Shown here in pieces: positions 15,545 through 24,906 of a stretch of DNA of 64,000 nt. Numbering within the stretch: the stretch's first letter is position 1; each line of letters opens with the position of its first letter. The stretch is from Streptomyces sulphureus DSM 40104 (GTDB lineage Bacteria > Actinomycetota > Actinomycetes > Streptomycetales > Streptomycetaceae). Under the pieces are notes generated by a model. The model ran no database searches, was not told the origin of the DNA, and was given only the letters and a program-made list of their open reading frames with translations. Location: NCBI RefSeq assembly GCF_000381025.1, contig NZ_KB905815.1:417789-481788 (forward strand), written 5' to 3'. A program made the position numbers and the translations under genes.

Positions 15545-18268
15545 ATGCCAGAGTCCGTCAACAAAGAAGTGGCGGCAGCCGCCCTCTCCCGGCAGAGCGA
15601 GCTCGACCAGCTCGCCGACCGGGACCCGCAGGAGACCGCCGAATGGCGCGCCTCGCTCGACGCGGTGGCCGCCCACGCGGGCGACGAGCGGGCCTCGTAC
15701 ATAGTCCGCCGCACGGTCGAGCACGCCGCCGCCAGTGGCCTGCGCGTCGCGCAGCCGCTGGAGAGCGAGTACATCAACACCGTCCCCACCGCCGCCGAGC
15801 CGGAGTTCCCCGGTGACGAGGCGATGGAGGCGCGGATCACCGCCTGGAACCGGTGGAACGCCGCCGCGATGGTGACCCGTGGGAGCAAGCTCGGCCTCGG
15901 CGGCCACATCGCGACCTTCGCCTCGGCCGCCTGGCTCTACGAGACCGGCTTCCAGCACTTCTTCCGCGGCAAGGAGTCCGACGGCTCGGGCGACCAGCTC
16001 TTCATCCAGGGCCACGCCTCACCCGGCATCTACGCCCGCGCCTTCCTCGACGGCCGCCTCACCGAGGACCACCTCGACCACTTCCGCCGCGAGGCCGGCG
16101 GCGAAGGACTCCCCTCCTACCCGCACCCGCGGCGGCTGCCCTGGCTGTGGGAGTTCCCCACCGTCTCCATGGGCATCGGGCCGATCTCGGCCGTCTATCA
16201 GGCGCGGTTCAACCGCTACCTCACGGGCCGCGGCATCAAGGACACCTCCGCCTCCCGCGTGTGGGCGTTCCTCGGCGACGGCGAGATGGACGAGCCCGAA
16301 TCGACGGCCGCACTCGCGCTCGCCGGTCGGGAGCAGCTCGACAACCTCACCTTCGTGATCAACTGCAACCTCCAGCGGCTCGACGGTCCCGTGCGCGCGA
16401 ACTTCAAGATCGTGCAGGAGATGGAGGCGCAGTTCAGGGCCGCCGGCTGGAACGTCGTCAAGGCGCTGTGGGGCACTGCCTGGGACGAGGTGCTCCAGCT
16501 CGACACCACGGGCGCCCTCGTACGCCGTCTCGGCGAGGTGCCGGACGCGCAGTTCCAGACGTACGCGACGCGCGACGCCGCGTACATCCGCGAGCACTTC
16601 TTCGGCGCCGACCCGGCGCTCGTCGAGCTCGGCAGGCTGCTCAGCGACGACAAGCTCATCGAGCTCTTCCACGCCTCGCGCGCGGGGCACGAACCGCGGA
16701 AGGTCTACGCCGCCTACCGTGCCGCCGTCGAGCACAAGGGTGCCCCGACGGTGATCCTGGCGCAGACGATCAAGGGCCACACGCTCGGCGCCGGATTCGA
16801 GTCCCGGAACGCCAACCACCAGATGAAGAAGCTCACGGGCGACGAGTTCCGCACGATGCGGGACCTGCTCCAACTTCCCATCCCCGACAGCAAGTTGGAG
16901 GGCGACCTCCCGCCGTACGTCCACCCGGGTGCCGACTCTCCCGAGGTGCGCTACCTCCAGGAGCGCCGTGCCGCGCTCGGCGGCCCCGCGCCGGCGCGCA
17001 AGGTGCACCAGGTGGGCCTGCCTGCGCCGGCCGAGAAGCCGTTCGAGGCGCTGCAGAAGGGCTCGGGCTCGCAGGAGATCGCCACCACGATGGCGTTCGT
17101 CCGCCTCGTCAAGGACCTGATGAAGGACAAGGAGACCGGTGCCCGCTGGGTGCCGATCGTCCCCGACGAGGCCCGCACCTTCGGCATGGAGTCGCTCTTC
17201 CCCTCCGCGGGCATCTACTCGCCGCTCGGGCAGACCTACGACCCGGTCGACCGCGATCAGTTGATGTACTACAAGGAGTCCGCGAACGGTCAGGTCCTCA
17301 ACGAGGGGATCACCGAGGCCGGCTCGCTCGCCGACTTCACCGCCGCCGCCACCTCGTACGCGACGCACGGCGAGCCGATGATCCCGTTCTACATCTTCTA
17401 CTCGATGTTCGGGTTCCAGCGGACCGGCGACCAGTTCTGGGCGCTCGCCGACCAGTTGGGCCGCGGCTTCGTCATCGGCGCGACCGCCGGACGCACCACC
17501 ATGACCGGCGAGGGCCTCCAGCACGCCGACGGTCACTCGCACCTGCTCGCCTCGACCAACCCCGCGGCGCTCTCGTACGACCCGGCCTTCGCCTACGAGG
17601 TGGGCGCCATCGTCAAGGACGGCATTCGCCGGATGTACGGCCCGGACGCGGCGGCGCAGGAGGACGTCTTCTACTACCTCACGGTCTACAACGAGGCCAA
17701 GGTGCAGCCCGCGATGCCGGAGCGTCCCGGTGTCGAGGAGGGCATCGTCAAGGGCCTCTACCGGTTCCGGGACGCCGCCGAGCTGGAGGCCGCGCCGGCC
17801 GCCGGGGCGCCGGGCATCCAGCTCCTCGCGTCGGGCACCGCGATCCACTGGATTCTCGACGCGCAGCGCATCCTCGCGGAGGAGTGGGGCGTGGCCGCCG
17901 ACGTGTGGTCCGCGCCGTCCTGGAGCGAGCTGCGGCGCGAGGCGATGGAGTGCGACGCGGCGGCCCTCCGCGGCGAGGAGCGGACGCCGTACGTCACCAG
18001 GACGCTCGCCGGAGCCCCCGGCCCCGTCCTCGCCGTCAGCGACTGGATGCGTGCTGTTCCCGACCAGATCAGCCAGTGGGTCGAGCAGGACTGGTCGTCG
18101 CTGGGCACGGACGGCTTCGGGCTCTCCGACACCCGTGAGGCCGCGCGGCGCCACTTCGGCGTCGACGCGCAGTCGGTGGTCGTCGCGGCGCTCTCGCGGC
18201 TCGCCCTGCGCGGCGAGGTGAAGCACGAGGCGGTCCGCCAGGCGGCGGAGAAGTACGGCCTCGCCTGA
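15545..18268 (+). CDS. aceE: Pyruvate dehydrogenase E1 component, homodimeric type
   Basis: 907-aa full-length AceE, a thiamine-diphosphate enzyme decarboxylating pyruvate and acetylating the E2 lipoyl groups. The ThDP motif GDGEMDEPES runs to VINCNLQRLDGPV. Later segments (QTIKGHTLG, GITEAGSLADFTAAATSYATHG, MFGFQRTGDQFWALADQ) match the family. The C-terminal domain follows AAGAPGIQLLASG. The upstream leader is about 75 bases and carries GGAGGTGG before the ATG. Works with lpdA and an E2 such as the sucB product. Confidence 0.98.
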   Translation: MPESVNKEVAAAALSRQSELDQLADRDPQETAEWRASLDAVAAHAGDERASYIVRRTVEHAAASGLRVAQPLESEYINTVPTAAEPEFPGDEAMEARITAWNRWNAAAMVTRGSKLGLGGHIATFASAAWLYETGFQHFFRGKESDGSGDQLFIQGHASPGIYARAFLDGRLTEDHLDHFRREAGGEGLPSYPHPRRLPWLWEFPTVSMGIGPISAVYQARFNRYLTGRGIKDTSASRVWAFLGDGEMDEPESTAALALAGREQLDNLTFVINCNLQRLDGPVRANFKIVQEMEAQFRAAGWNVVKALWGTAWDEVLQLDTTGALVRRLGEVPDAQFQTYATRDAAYIREHFFGADPALVELGRLLSDDKLIELFHASRAGHEPRKVYAAYRAAVEHKGAPTVILAQTIKGHTLGAGFESRNANHQMKKLTGDEFRTMRDLLQLPIPDSKLEGDLPPYVHPGADSPEVRYLQERRAALGGPAPARKVHQVGLPAPAEKPFEALQKGSGSQEIATTMAFVRLVKDLMKDKETGARWVPIVPDEARTFGMESLFPSAGIYSPLGQTYDPVDRDQLMYYKESANGQVLNEGITEAGSLADFTAAATSYATHGEPMIPFYIFYSMFGFQRTGDQFWALADQLGRGFVIGATAGRTTMTGEGLQHADGHSHLLASTNPAALSYDPAFAYEVGAIVKDGIRRMYGPDAAAQEDVFYYLTVYNEAKVQPAMPERPGVEEGIVKGLYRFRDAAELEAAPAAGAPGIQLLASGTAIHWILDAQRILAEEWGVAADVWSAPSWSELRREAMECDAAALRGEERTPYVTRTLAGAPGPVLAVSDWMRAVPDQISQWVEQDWSSLGTDGFGLSDTREAARRHFGVDAQSVVVAALSRLALRGEVKHEAVRQAAEKYGLA

Positions 18269-18296
18269 GGTCCGGACGGCAAGAGAGACGGCAAGA

Positions 18297-18326
18297 GAAG
18301 GGGCGGGCCCGCGGGCCCGCCCCTTC
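18297..18326 (+). terminator. Strong terminator after aceE
   Basis: A perfect 30-base palindrome (15+15, GAAGGGGCGGGCCCG and its complement) followed by TTCGTT. It lies 28 bp after the aceE stop and before the convergent transporter genes. Confidence 0.85.
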
Positions 18327-18358
18327 TTCGTTACGGCCGCCGCCGGCGGTGCTGCGGG

Positions 18359-18469
18359 TCAGTCCTCGGGCGGGTCCGGGTGGCCGCGCAGCTTGAGGAT
18401 GGCCGCGACCATTCCGCCCCAGACCACGACGATGGCCACGACCATCATGACGATCGCGCTCGTCGACAT
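18359..18469 (-). CDS. metS: Methionine/alanine importer small subunit, MetS family
   Basis: 36-aa peptide: MSTSAIVMMVVAIVVVWGG, then MVAAILKLRGHPDPPED. One transmembrane helix followed by a short basic/acidic tail is the hallmark of MetS, the small partner needed by NSS-type MetP transporters in actinobacteria. Its ATG overlaps the large-subunit stop as TGATG, so it is translationally coupled. A gene this short is easily missed in annotation. Confidence 0.85.
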   Translation of the reverse strand: MSTSAIVMMVVAIVVVWGGMVAAILKLRGHPDPPED

Positions 18470-20019
18470 CAGCGCTCCTCCTTCCCCGACTCGACCGCGG
18501 GCTCGGCGACTTCCTCATCGACGGGGTCCTCGGGCTCGGGCCCGTTGCGCCACGGGATCAGCGCCACGAGAACGCCGAGGATCAGCGCGCCGCCCGCGAT
18601 CCCCCAGCCCGACCAGATGAGGAACGACGTCGGCATCCCGCCGTAGTTCTCGGAGAACTCCTGCCGCAGGCTGTCCACCATCATCCAGGCGAGGACGAGC
18701 GGCGTGACCACACCGAGGCAGATCCGCCACCACAGGCCGAGCCGCACCGCGGAGGTCGCGTCGGCGTTGGCCTGGAGCGGCTTGAGCTTCCGCAGCACCC
18801 AGCCGACGACGATGAGGAACGCGAGCGCCGCCAGGACGATGCCGTACTGGTTGATGAAGTGGTCGCACGCGTCGAGGATGTTGAGCCCCGCGTTGGTCGG
18901 GAAGACGGCGAGCGAGGCGACGGCGACGAGCCCGCCGACGATCGCCACGGCGGGGCCGCGGCGCATGCCGGTGCGGTCGCGCACCGAGGAGATGACCACC
19001 TCGACGATGCTCACCAGCGAGGTGAGCCCCGCGATGGCGAGCGAGAGGAAGAACAGGACGCCGAAGAGCCCCCCGAGCGGCATCTGCGAGATCACCGTGG
19101 GGAACGCGATGAAGGCGAGCCCGACCCCGGACTCCGCGACCTCGTTGACGCCGACGCCGCTCGCCTGCGCCATGAAGCCGAGCGTCGCGAAGACGCCGAT
19201 ACCGGCGAGGATCTCGAAGGAGCTGTTGGCGAACCCGGCGACGAGCGCCGAGCCCGTCAGGTCGGACTTCCGCCTCAGGTAGGACGCGTACGTCACCATG
19301 ATCCCGAAGCCGATGGAGAGCGAGAAGAAGATCTGCCCGTAGGCGGCGACCCAGACGCTTCCGTCGGTGAGCGCGCCCCAGTCCGGGGTGAAGAGGGCGT
19401 CGAGGCCCTTCGCCGCTCCGTCGAGGGTGACGGCCCGCACCACCAGCACGACGAAGAAGAGCACGAGGAGCGGGATGAAGAAGATGTTCGCCTTCTCGAT
19501 GCCCTTGCGCACCCCCAGCCCGAGGATGACGAGGACGACCGCCCACACGAAGAGCAGCGGCCAGAAGACGCCGCCCACGTAGGAGCTGATACCGGCGCCC
19601 GGGTCCGAGGACTGGAGGAAGTCACCCGCGAAGAATCCGGCCGGGTCCTCGCCCCAGGCACGGTCGACCGAGAAGAAGGTGTACCGGACCGCCCACGCGA
19701 CGATCACCGCGTAGTAGCTGGCGATGACGAAGCAGATGAAGACCTGCCACCAGCCGATCGCCTGGGCGGGCTTGGTGAGCTGCCGGAAGGCGGCAGGGGG
19801 CGACTTCCGGTACCTGCGCCCGACGGTGTATTCGAGGATCAGCAGCGGGAGGCCCGCCGTCAGCAGCGCGATCAGGTACGGCAGCAGGAAGGCGCCGCCA
19901 CCGTTGTTGTACGCCTCCCCCGGGAACCTCCAGATGTTCCCGAGCCCGATGGCGGACCCGATCGCGGCGAACAGGAAGCCCACACGGGAGCCCCACTGCT
20001 CGCGCGGTTGGTTGGACAT
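18469..20019 (-). CDS. metP: Sodium-dependent NSS-family transporter (MetP-like)
   Basis: 516-aa secondary transporter with about 11-12 hydrophobic helices. TM1 carries the neurotransmitter-sodium-symporter signature GSAIGLGNIWRFPGEAYNNGGGAFL. With the MetS-type peptide coupled downstream, sodium-driven import of methionine or alanine is the best guess. The C-terminus is acidic (PEPEDPVDEEVAEP). The start at 20019 (MSNQPREQWGSR) is the family start; in-frame sequence continuing far upstream is antisense to the WYL regulator and not coding. Confidence 0.93.
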   Translation of the reverse strand: MSNQPREQWGSRVGFLFAAIGSAIGLGNIWRFPGEAYNNGGGAFLLPYLIALLTAGLPLLILEYTVGRRYRKSPPAAFRQLTKPAQAIGWWQVFICFVIASYYAVIVAWAVRYTFFSVDRAWGEDPAGFFAGDFLQSSDPGAGISSYVGGVFWPLLFVWAVVLVILGLGVRKGIEKANIFFIPLLVLFFVVLVVRAVTLDGAAKGLDALFTPDWGALTDGSVWVAAYGQIFFSLSIGFGIMVTYASYLRRKSDLTGSALVAGFANSSFEILAGIGVFATLGFMAQASGVGVNEVAESGVGLAFIAFPTVISQMPLGGLFGVLFFLSLAIAGLTSLVSIVEVVISSVRDRTGMRRGPAVAIVGGLVAVASLAVFPTNAGLNILDACDHFINQYGIVLAALAFLIVVGWVLRKLKPLQANADATSAVRLGLWWRICLGVVTPLVLAWMMVDSLRQEFSENYGGMPTSFLIWSGWGIAGGALILGVLVALIPWRNGPEPEDPVDEEVAEPAVESGKEER

Positions 20020-20044
20020 AGTCGAAAACCTTTGTTCACACTCT

Positions 20045-20059
20045 GTTCGATCAACGAAC
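20045..20059. promoter_or_regulatory. Inverted repeat in the divergent transporter/WYL-regulator promoter region
   Basis: GTTCG-ATCAA-CGAAC, a perfect 5-bp inverted repeat with a 5-base spacer, sits in the 72-bp gap between the divergent starts at 20019 and 20092. It is placed to control both genes, and the WYL regulator itself is the natural candidate binder. Confidence 0.4.
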
Positions 20060-20091
20060 GGTAGCAGCGTCCCCATCGGCAGAATGCCACC

Positions 20092-21093
20092 ATGCGAGCA
20101 TCCCGACTCCTCAAGATGGTGCTGCTGCTCCAGGCGCACCGCGAGCTGACCGCCGCCGAACTCGCGGACGAGCTGGAGGTGTCGGAGCGCACGGTCGCCA
20201 GGGACGTCCTGGCGCTCAACGAGGCCGGCGTCCCCGTTTACGCCGACCGTGGACGCGCGGGCGGCTACCGGCTGCTCGGCGGGTACCGTACGCGCCTCAC
20301 CGGAATCCACCGCAACGAGGCCGAGGCGCTCTTCCTCTCCGGAGTCCCCGGCGCACTGCGGGAGATGGGTCTCGCGGACACGGCGTCCAGCGCCCGGCTG
20401 AAGGTCGCGGCCGCGCTCGACCCGCGGTTCGGCGACGTCCCCGGCACGACGGCGCAGCGCTTCCACCTCGACGCACCGGCCTGGTGGCACGAGCCCGAGG
20501 CACCCCCGCTGCTGCCGGAGCTCGCGGGGGCGGTGTGGGACGACCGCACGGTGCACGTCCGGTACCGCGGCAAGTCGGGCGAGGTCGAACGGACGCTGGA
20601 GCCGTACGGGCTCGTGCTCAAAGCGGGCGTCTGGTATGCGGCGGCGCGGGTGGCGGCCGAGGGCGGGGAGGCGCGGGACGGTCGGGAGGGGTGGCGGGTG
20701 TACCGGGTCGACCGGTTCGTCTCCGTCGAGGTGCTCGGCGAACGCTTCGCGCGCGAGGGGGAGTTCGACCTTCCCGCGTTCTGGCGGGAGCGCGCGGCGG
20801 CCTTCGCTCGGTCGCTGCTGCGGACAGAGGTGGAGGTGCGCCTCTCCCCCGCCGGCGTCCGGCAGCTTCCCGCCGTCACGGACCGCTCGGCAGCGGCGGA
20901 GGCGCTCGCCGCCGGGCACCTCGACGCGCACGGGTGGACGCGGACCGTGCTCGCCGTCGAGGGCGAGGACGTCGCATTCGCGCAGCTCCTCGGGCTCGGT
21001 GCGGAGTGCGAGGTGCTGGCGCCCGAGCGGCTGCGCGGACGGTTCGCGGAGGCGGCGCGGAAGAGCGCGCGCCTCTACGGGGGAGAGCGGTAG
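20092..21093 (+). CDS. YafY/DeoR-like HTH regulator with WYL domain
   Basis: 333-aa regulator. The N-terminal HTH has LTAAELADELEVSERTVARDVLAL, then GRAGGYRLLGGYRTRLTGI. The central WYL-domain region includes VHVRYRGKSGEVERTLEPYGLVLKAGVWYAAAR, and the C-terminal extension is of the WCX type. WYL domains bind small ligands or nucleic-acid-derived signals. It diverges from the transporter gene across 72 bp, so local control of amino-acid import is plausible. Confidence 0.88.
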   Translation: MRASRLLKMVLLLQAHRELTAAELADELEVSERTVARDVLALNEAGVPVYADRGRAGGYRLLGGYRTRLTGIHRNEAEALFLSGVPGALREMGLADTASSARLKVAAALDPRFGDVPGTTAQRFHLDAPAWWHEPEAPPLLPELAGAVWDDRTVHVRYRGKSGEVERTLEPYGLVLKAGVWYAAARVAAEGGEARDGREGWRVYRVDRFVSVEVLGERFAREGEFDLPAFWRERAAAFARSLLRTEVEVRLSPAGVRQLPAVTDRSAAAEALAAGHLDAHGWTRTVLAVEGEDVAFAQLLGLGAECEVLAPERLRGRFAEAARKSARLYGGER

Positions 21094-21259
21094 TCCGCGT
21101 CGGTCCGGTGCACCGTCGTGGGTTCTGTCCCGTTGTGGTGCGCGGCTCCGCAGGAGCCGACGGGGCGGCTTCGTGCGCGCCGACGTCCGACAGTCTGCGG
21201 GCAGTTCGCGACGCAGGCCACGAGCGCACCACCCCGACTTCCACCGGTGAAGGAGCACT

Positions 21260-21437
21260 GTGACTCGACGTCGAGAAAGCCGGGGCCGACGCGCCCGCCG
21301 AGCGTCCCGCCGACCCCCGGTCGATCGTCTTCCTGGAGGGCTACGCGGAGGCGCTGAGGCAGCGCGCCCTGTGGGGAAACCACAGAGCGACGGAGGCGCC
21401 ACCGGTCGTCGAGCCATTCGCGCCGCCGGGCATCTGA
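21260..21437 (+). pseudogene. Possible frameshifted small gene
   Basis: A ribosome-site-like GAAGGAGCAC is followed by GTG at 21260, as for a real start, but that frame soon gives only Arg-rich shadow sequence. The next frame, opened only by a TGA at 21261, reads a normal-looking peptide: DVEKAGADAPAERPADPRS, IVFLEGYAEALRQRALWGN, HRATE, ending at TGA 21435-21437. Loss of two bases just after the start codon would explain this. The family is not recognised. The rest of the 21094-21476 interval shows nothing else. Confidence 0.35.
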
Positions 21438-21476
21438 CGGGCCAACTCCCCGCCGTATGCGTGAAGTTGCGCGCAC

Positions 21477-22403
21477 TCAGCGGTAGCCGGTCGGTTCGGC
21501 CGGTTTGCCTGCCTGCTGGACTTCGGCGTAGTAGCGCCAGAAGTCCGGTGCCGAGCCGTCCGCGTCGGTGAAGCCGTACTCACGGGCGAGGCCGCCGCTG
21601 GAGAGGGAGGCCCCGTTCCACCGCGCCACCTGCGGGTCGGCTGCGAGGGCGGCGACGGCGCGGCCGATCAGGGCGGGCGACTCGGACATCGCGAAGTGCG
21701 GGTCCTGCGCGCACCCTTCGCGCCAGTTCTCCTCGGTGACGCGGAAGGCGGTGTCGAGCATCGCCTCGGAGCGCAGCCAGCCGGGCGTGAGGCAGACCGC
21801 CGTGCCGCCGTACTCGGGGAGCTCCTCGGCGAGGTCGTGCGCGATCCGCAGCGGTGCCGTCTTGGCGAGGTCGTAGTAGAACGGCTTGCGGTAGGGACGG
21901 TTGGAGTCGGCCGTGCCGTCGGTGATTTCGACCAGGAGACCGCCGGGGCGGCTGACGAGCAGCGGGAGCGCGCAGGCCGCGGCGACGAGGTGCGTCTCGA
22001 CGCCGAGCCTCAGCATGCGCAGCCCCGCCTCCAAGTCGTGCTCCCACATGCGTTTCTTCCACTCGACGAGGTGGTCACCTCCCCATGCGTTGGAGACGAG
22101 CACGTCGAGCCGGCCCCGCTCGGCGTCGATCCGCTCGACGACCGCGGCGACCTGCGCTGCGTCGAGGAGGTCGGCCTCGACGGCGACGCCTTCGCCACCC
22201 GCAGCGGTGACGAGTGCGGCCGTCTCCTCGATCGTCTCCGTCGGACGCCGCACCTCGCTCGTCCGGGAGCGGGTGGTGCGCCCCACGGCGTAGACCGCGG
22301 CGCCCGCCCTCCCCAGCTCGACGGCGATCGCCCGCCCCGCGCCGCGCGTCGCTCCCGCGACGAGTGCGGTGCAGCCGGCGAGCGGCCGGTGTTCCTCCGC
22401 CAT
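21477..22403 (-). CDS. SDR-family NAD(P)-dependent oxidoreductase
   Basis: 308-aa short-chain dehydrogenase. The Rossmann motif near the N-terminus is GATRGAGRAIA, with VSNAWGGDH replacing the usual NNAG strand-4 motif and YRKPFYYDLAKTAPLR giving the catalytic Tyr-x-x-x-Lys (YDLAK). It is longer than classical SDRs (about 250), matching a subgroup with an inserted strand-4 region and extended C-terminus. Substrate unknown. It is divergent from the DUF4240 gene. Confidence 0.88.
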   Translation of the reverse strand: MAEEHRPLAGCTALVAGATRGAGRAIAVELGRAGAAVYAVGRTTRSRTSEVRRPTETIEETAALVTAAGGEGVAVEADLLDAAQVAAVVERIDAERGRLDVLVSNAWGGDHLVEWKKRMWEHDLEAGLRMLRLGVETHLVAAACALPLLVSRPGGLLVEITDGTADSNRPYRKPFYYDLAKTAPLRIAHDLAEELPEYGGTAVCLTPGWLRSEAMLDTAFRVTEENWREGCAQDPHFAMSESPALIGRAVAALAADPQVARWNGASLSSGGLAREYGFTDADGSAPDFWRYYAEVQQAGKPAEPTGYR

Positions 22404-22583
22404 CTGCGCTCCTCTCCTTGTGGCGTCGCCGCGGAAGCGGCGCCGTACGCCGACACCCTGCCGGGGATACCGGACACCTCCCGTCGGGTATGGCGGAGAC
22501 CGCTTCCCGCGGATAACGAGACAGCCGCATCTGGCGCGCTCCGCGTGCACGGGGGCGCGGCAGCCTGGATGCTGAGGGGCGTG

Positions 22584-23114
22584 ATGGACGAGACGGATTT
22601 CTGGGAGTTGATCGACGCCGCGCGCGAAGCCTCCGAGGGGGACCCGGAGGAACAGGCGGACGTGCTGATCGAGCAGCTCACCAGACGGGACCCGGAGGGC
22701 GTCGCCGACTTCGCGCGCCACTTCGACTCCCGCTTCCACCGCGCCTACCAGTGGGACGTGTGGGCCGCAGCGACCGTCCTGCTGGGGAGCGCAGGGGAGC
22801 CGGTCGACGACGAGACGTTCGACTCCTTCCGCTGCTGGCTCATCGGCCAGGGCAGGGAGGTCTTCGAGGCCGCGGCCCACGACGCCGACAGCCTCGCCGA
22901 CCTCCTCACCGGCTTCGACCCGCAGTTCGACGGCGAGGGCGAGGACCTCGGCTACGCCGCGGACGAGGCGTACGAGCAGCTCACCGCGACCGTCCTGCCC
23001 GACCTCGGCCTGCCGGAACCGCCCGAGGAGCCGACGGGCACCCCGCTCGACCTCGACGACGACGAGGCGCTCGCCGACCGCCTCCCCCGTCTGTGGGACC
23101 GCGTCCGCGGGTAG
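22584..23114 (+). CDS. DUF4240 domain protein
   Basis: 176-aa acidic protein starting MDETDFWELIDAAREASEGDPEEQ, the DUF4240 opening, with FRCWLIGQGREVFEAA in the middle. Soluble, no catalytic motif recognised. DUF4240 proteins are scattered in actinobacteria and have no established function. The ATG at 22584 directly follows an alternative GTG (22581). It converges on the GNAT gene with only 3 bases between stops. Confidence 0.82.
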   Translation: MDETDFWELIDAAREASEGDPEEQADVLIEQLTRRDPEGVADFARHFDSRFHRAYQWDVWAAATVLLGSAGEPVDDETFDSFRCWLIGQGREVFEAAAHDADSLADLLTGFDPQFDGEGEDLGYAADEAYEQLTATVLPDLGLPEPPEEPTGTPLDLDDDEALADRLPRLWDRVRG

Positions 23115-23117
23115 GCG

Positions 23118-23633
23118 TCAGCGGAGCGTACGGCCCATCACGACGTCGTCGACGTACTCGCCTTCGAGGAGGAACTCCCCGGGCAGCAGGCCCTCTTCGC
23201 GAAACCCGGCCGCCTTGTAGAGCGCCCGCGCGGGGACGTTGTGCCCGAGCACCCGCAGTGTCATGCGGACCGCTCCCTGCCGGCGCGCGAGTGCGCACGC
23301 GCCCTCCAGCAGCGCCCGGCCGACGCCCCGGCCCCGCGCGCGCTCGTCGACGACGAGGCCGTTGATCTGCCGTACGTGCGCGTGCGCCGCGAGGCCGCTC
23401 GGCGGCTCGCAGCGCACGTAGCCGACGAGGCCCTCGCCCTCCAGCTCGGCCACGAGGTGGTGGGCCGGAGGCCGTTCGGGGCCGAAGAACGGCTCGTAAG
23501 GGGGCTGGGGACGGGGCTGGACCGAGTAGCGCGTGGACCAGGCGCGGCGGTCGAGCGCTCCCAGCAGTTGTTCGTCGCCTGGGCCTGCGGGGCGGATCGT
23601 CGGCGGGGGCGACGGAGACTGAGCGGACGCCAT
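23118..23633 (-). CDS. GNAT-family N-acetyltransferase
   Basis: 171-aa acetyltransferase. The acetyl-CoA-binding motif A reads INGLVVDERARGRGVGRALLEGA, followed by MTLRVLGHNVPARALYKAAGFREEG, the typical motif B and beta-bulge region. It ends YVDDVVMGRTLR as in RimI/RimJ-like small-molecule or protein acetyltransferases. The start at 23633 (MASAQS) is chosen. Acceptor substrate unknown. Confidence 0.88.
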   Translation of the reverse strand: MASAQSPSPPPTIRPAGPGDEQLLGALDRRAWSTRYSVQPRPQPPYEPFFGPERPPAHHLVAELEGEGLVGYVRCEPPSGLAAHAHVRQINGLVVDERARGRGVGRALLEGACALARRQGAVRMTLRVLGHNVPARALYKAAGFREEGLLPGEFLLEGEYVDDVVMGRTLR

Positions 23634-23772
23634 GGGCCGTACTGTGCCGTCCCGATCACCGCCCCGTCCACCCCGTTCCGGGTCAACAGGACCGCTGCGA
23701 CCGGGTGTTGGCCCGCGGGAGAGCGGCTCGCCGGTCGGTGCGGCGCCGGGCGCGGGAAGGCAGGATGGGCGC

Positions 23773-24669
23773 ATGCGTATCGCGATCACCGGGTCCACGG
23801 GGCTCATCGGTTCCGCGCTCACCGACTCCCTCTCCGCGGACGGGCACACCGTGGTGCGGCTCGTCCGGGAGGGGACGAAGCGGGTCGGGGGCGAGTCCTT
23901 CGTGTGGGACCCGAAGCGGCAGTACGTCGACGCGGAGGGGCTCGCGGGGTGCGACGCCGTGGTGCACCTGGCGGGGGCGGGGGTCGGGGACCGCAGATGG
24001 ACGGCCGCCTACAAGAAGGAGCTGTGGGACAGCCGGGTGCTCGGCACGGCCGCGATCGCCGAGGCGGTCGCGGAGCTGCACACCCCGCCGCGGGTCCTCG
24101 TCTGCGGGAGCGCCGTCGGCTTCTACGGGGACACGGGCGACCGGCCCGTCGACGAGGAGTCGCCCGCGGGGCACGGGTTCCTCGCCGACATGTGCCAGGA
24201 CTGGGAGGCGGCGGCCGGGGCCGCGCGCGACGCCGGCATCCGCACCGTGTACGCACGCACCGGGCTCGTCGTCTCCCGGCGCGGAGGCGCGTGGGGGCGG
24301 CTCTTCCCGCTCTTCAAGGCGGGGCTCGGCGGGCGCCTCGGCGACGGGAGGCAGTACTGGTCCCACATCGCCCTCCACGACCACCTCGCCGCGCTGCGGC
24401 GCCTCCTCGACGACGACGAGCTCTCCGGACCGTTCAACCTCACGGCGCCGGTGCCCGCCACCAACCGCGAGGCGACGGAGGCGATGGGCCGCGTGCTGCA
24501 CCGGCCCACGCCGTTCGCCGTACCGGCGCCCGTGCTGAGGGCGGCGCTCGGGGAGTTCGCCGAGGACGTGCTCGGGAGCCAACGGGTGCTGCCCAACCGG
24601 TTGTTGGAGGCAGGATTCCGGTTCGCCTTCCCCGAGGTGGAGGACTCCGTCCGCGCGGCGCTCGCCTAG
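23773..24669 (+). CDS. TIGR01777-type NAD-dependent epimerase/oxidoreductase
   Basis: 298-aa extended-SDR protein starting MRIAITGSTGLIGSALTDSL (glycine-rich dinucleotide site). It contains VVHLAGAGVGDRRWT and VCGSAVGFYGDTGDRP, diagnostic for the TIGR01777/SulA-like family, plus the Gly/Arg stretch ARTGLVVSRRGGAWGRL. The C-terminus contains the family PNRLLEAGFRFAFP. The in vivo substrate of this widely conserved family is not settled. Diverges from the GNAT gene. Confidence 0.9.
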   Translation: MRIAITGSTGLIGSALTDSLSADGHTVVRLVREGTKRVGGESFVWDPKRQYVDAEGLAGCDAVVHLAGAGVGDRRWTAAYKKELWDSRVLGTAAIAEAVAELHTPPRVLVCGSAVGFYGDTGDRPVDEESPAGHGFLADMCQDWEAAAGAARDAGIRTVYARTGLVVSRRGGAWGRLFPLFKAGLGGRLGDGRQYWSHIALHDHLAALRRLLDDDELSGPFNLTAPVPATNREATEAMGRVLHRPTPFAVPAPVLRAALGEFAEDVLGSQRVLPNRLLEAGFRFAFPEVEDSVRAALA

Positions 24670-24906
24670 CCGCTGCGCACGGCGCCGTTTCGCACCCGCG
24701 CGCGCCGGGCGTGGCACTGTGTGCGACCGTCGTGCGACCGTGCCCTTCCCTGCGCGACTATCCGCGACCGCTCAGTTGCCTAGGGTGGTCGTGTACGGCG
24801 TGAACTCCGGTGTCAGCCGCATCAGTCGGGGCATCAGGACGTCAGCAGCACGCAGTTTCGAAGAGACCCGGGACACATCAGCCGCGGATCACCCACGGGA
24901 GGGACC

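Noticed and set aside
18469..21417. Transporter reading frame extended to 982 codons
   Set aside because: The extension is antisense to the WYL regulator; the NSS family N-terminus is at 20019.
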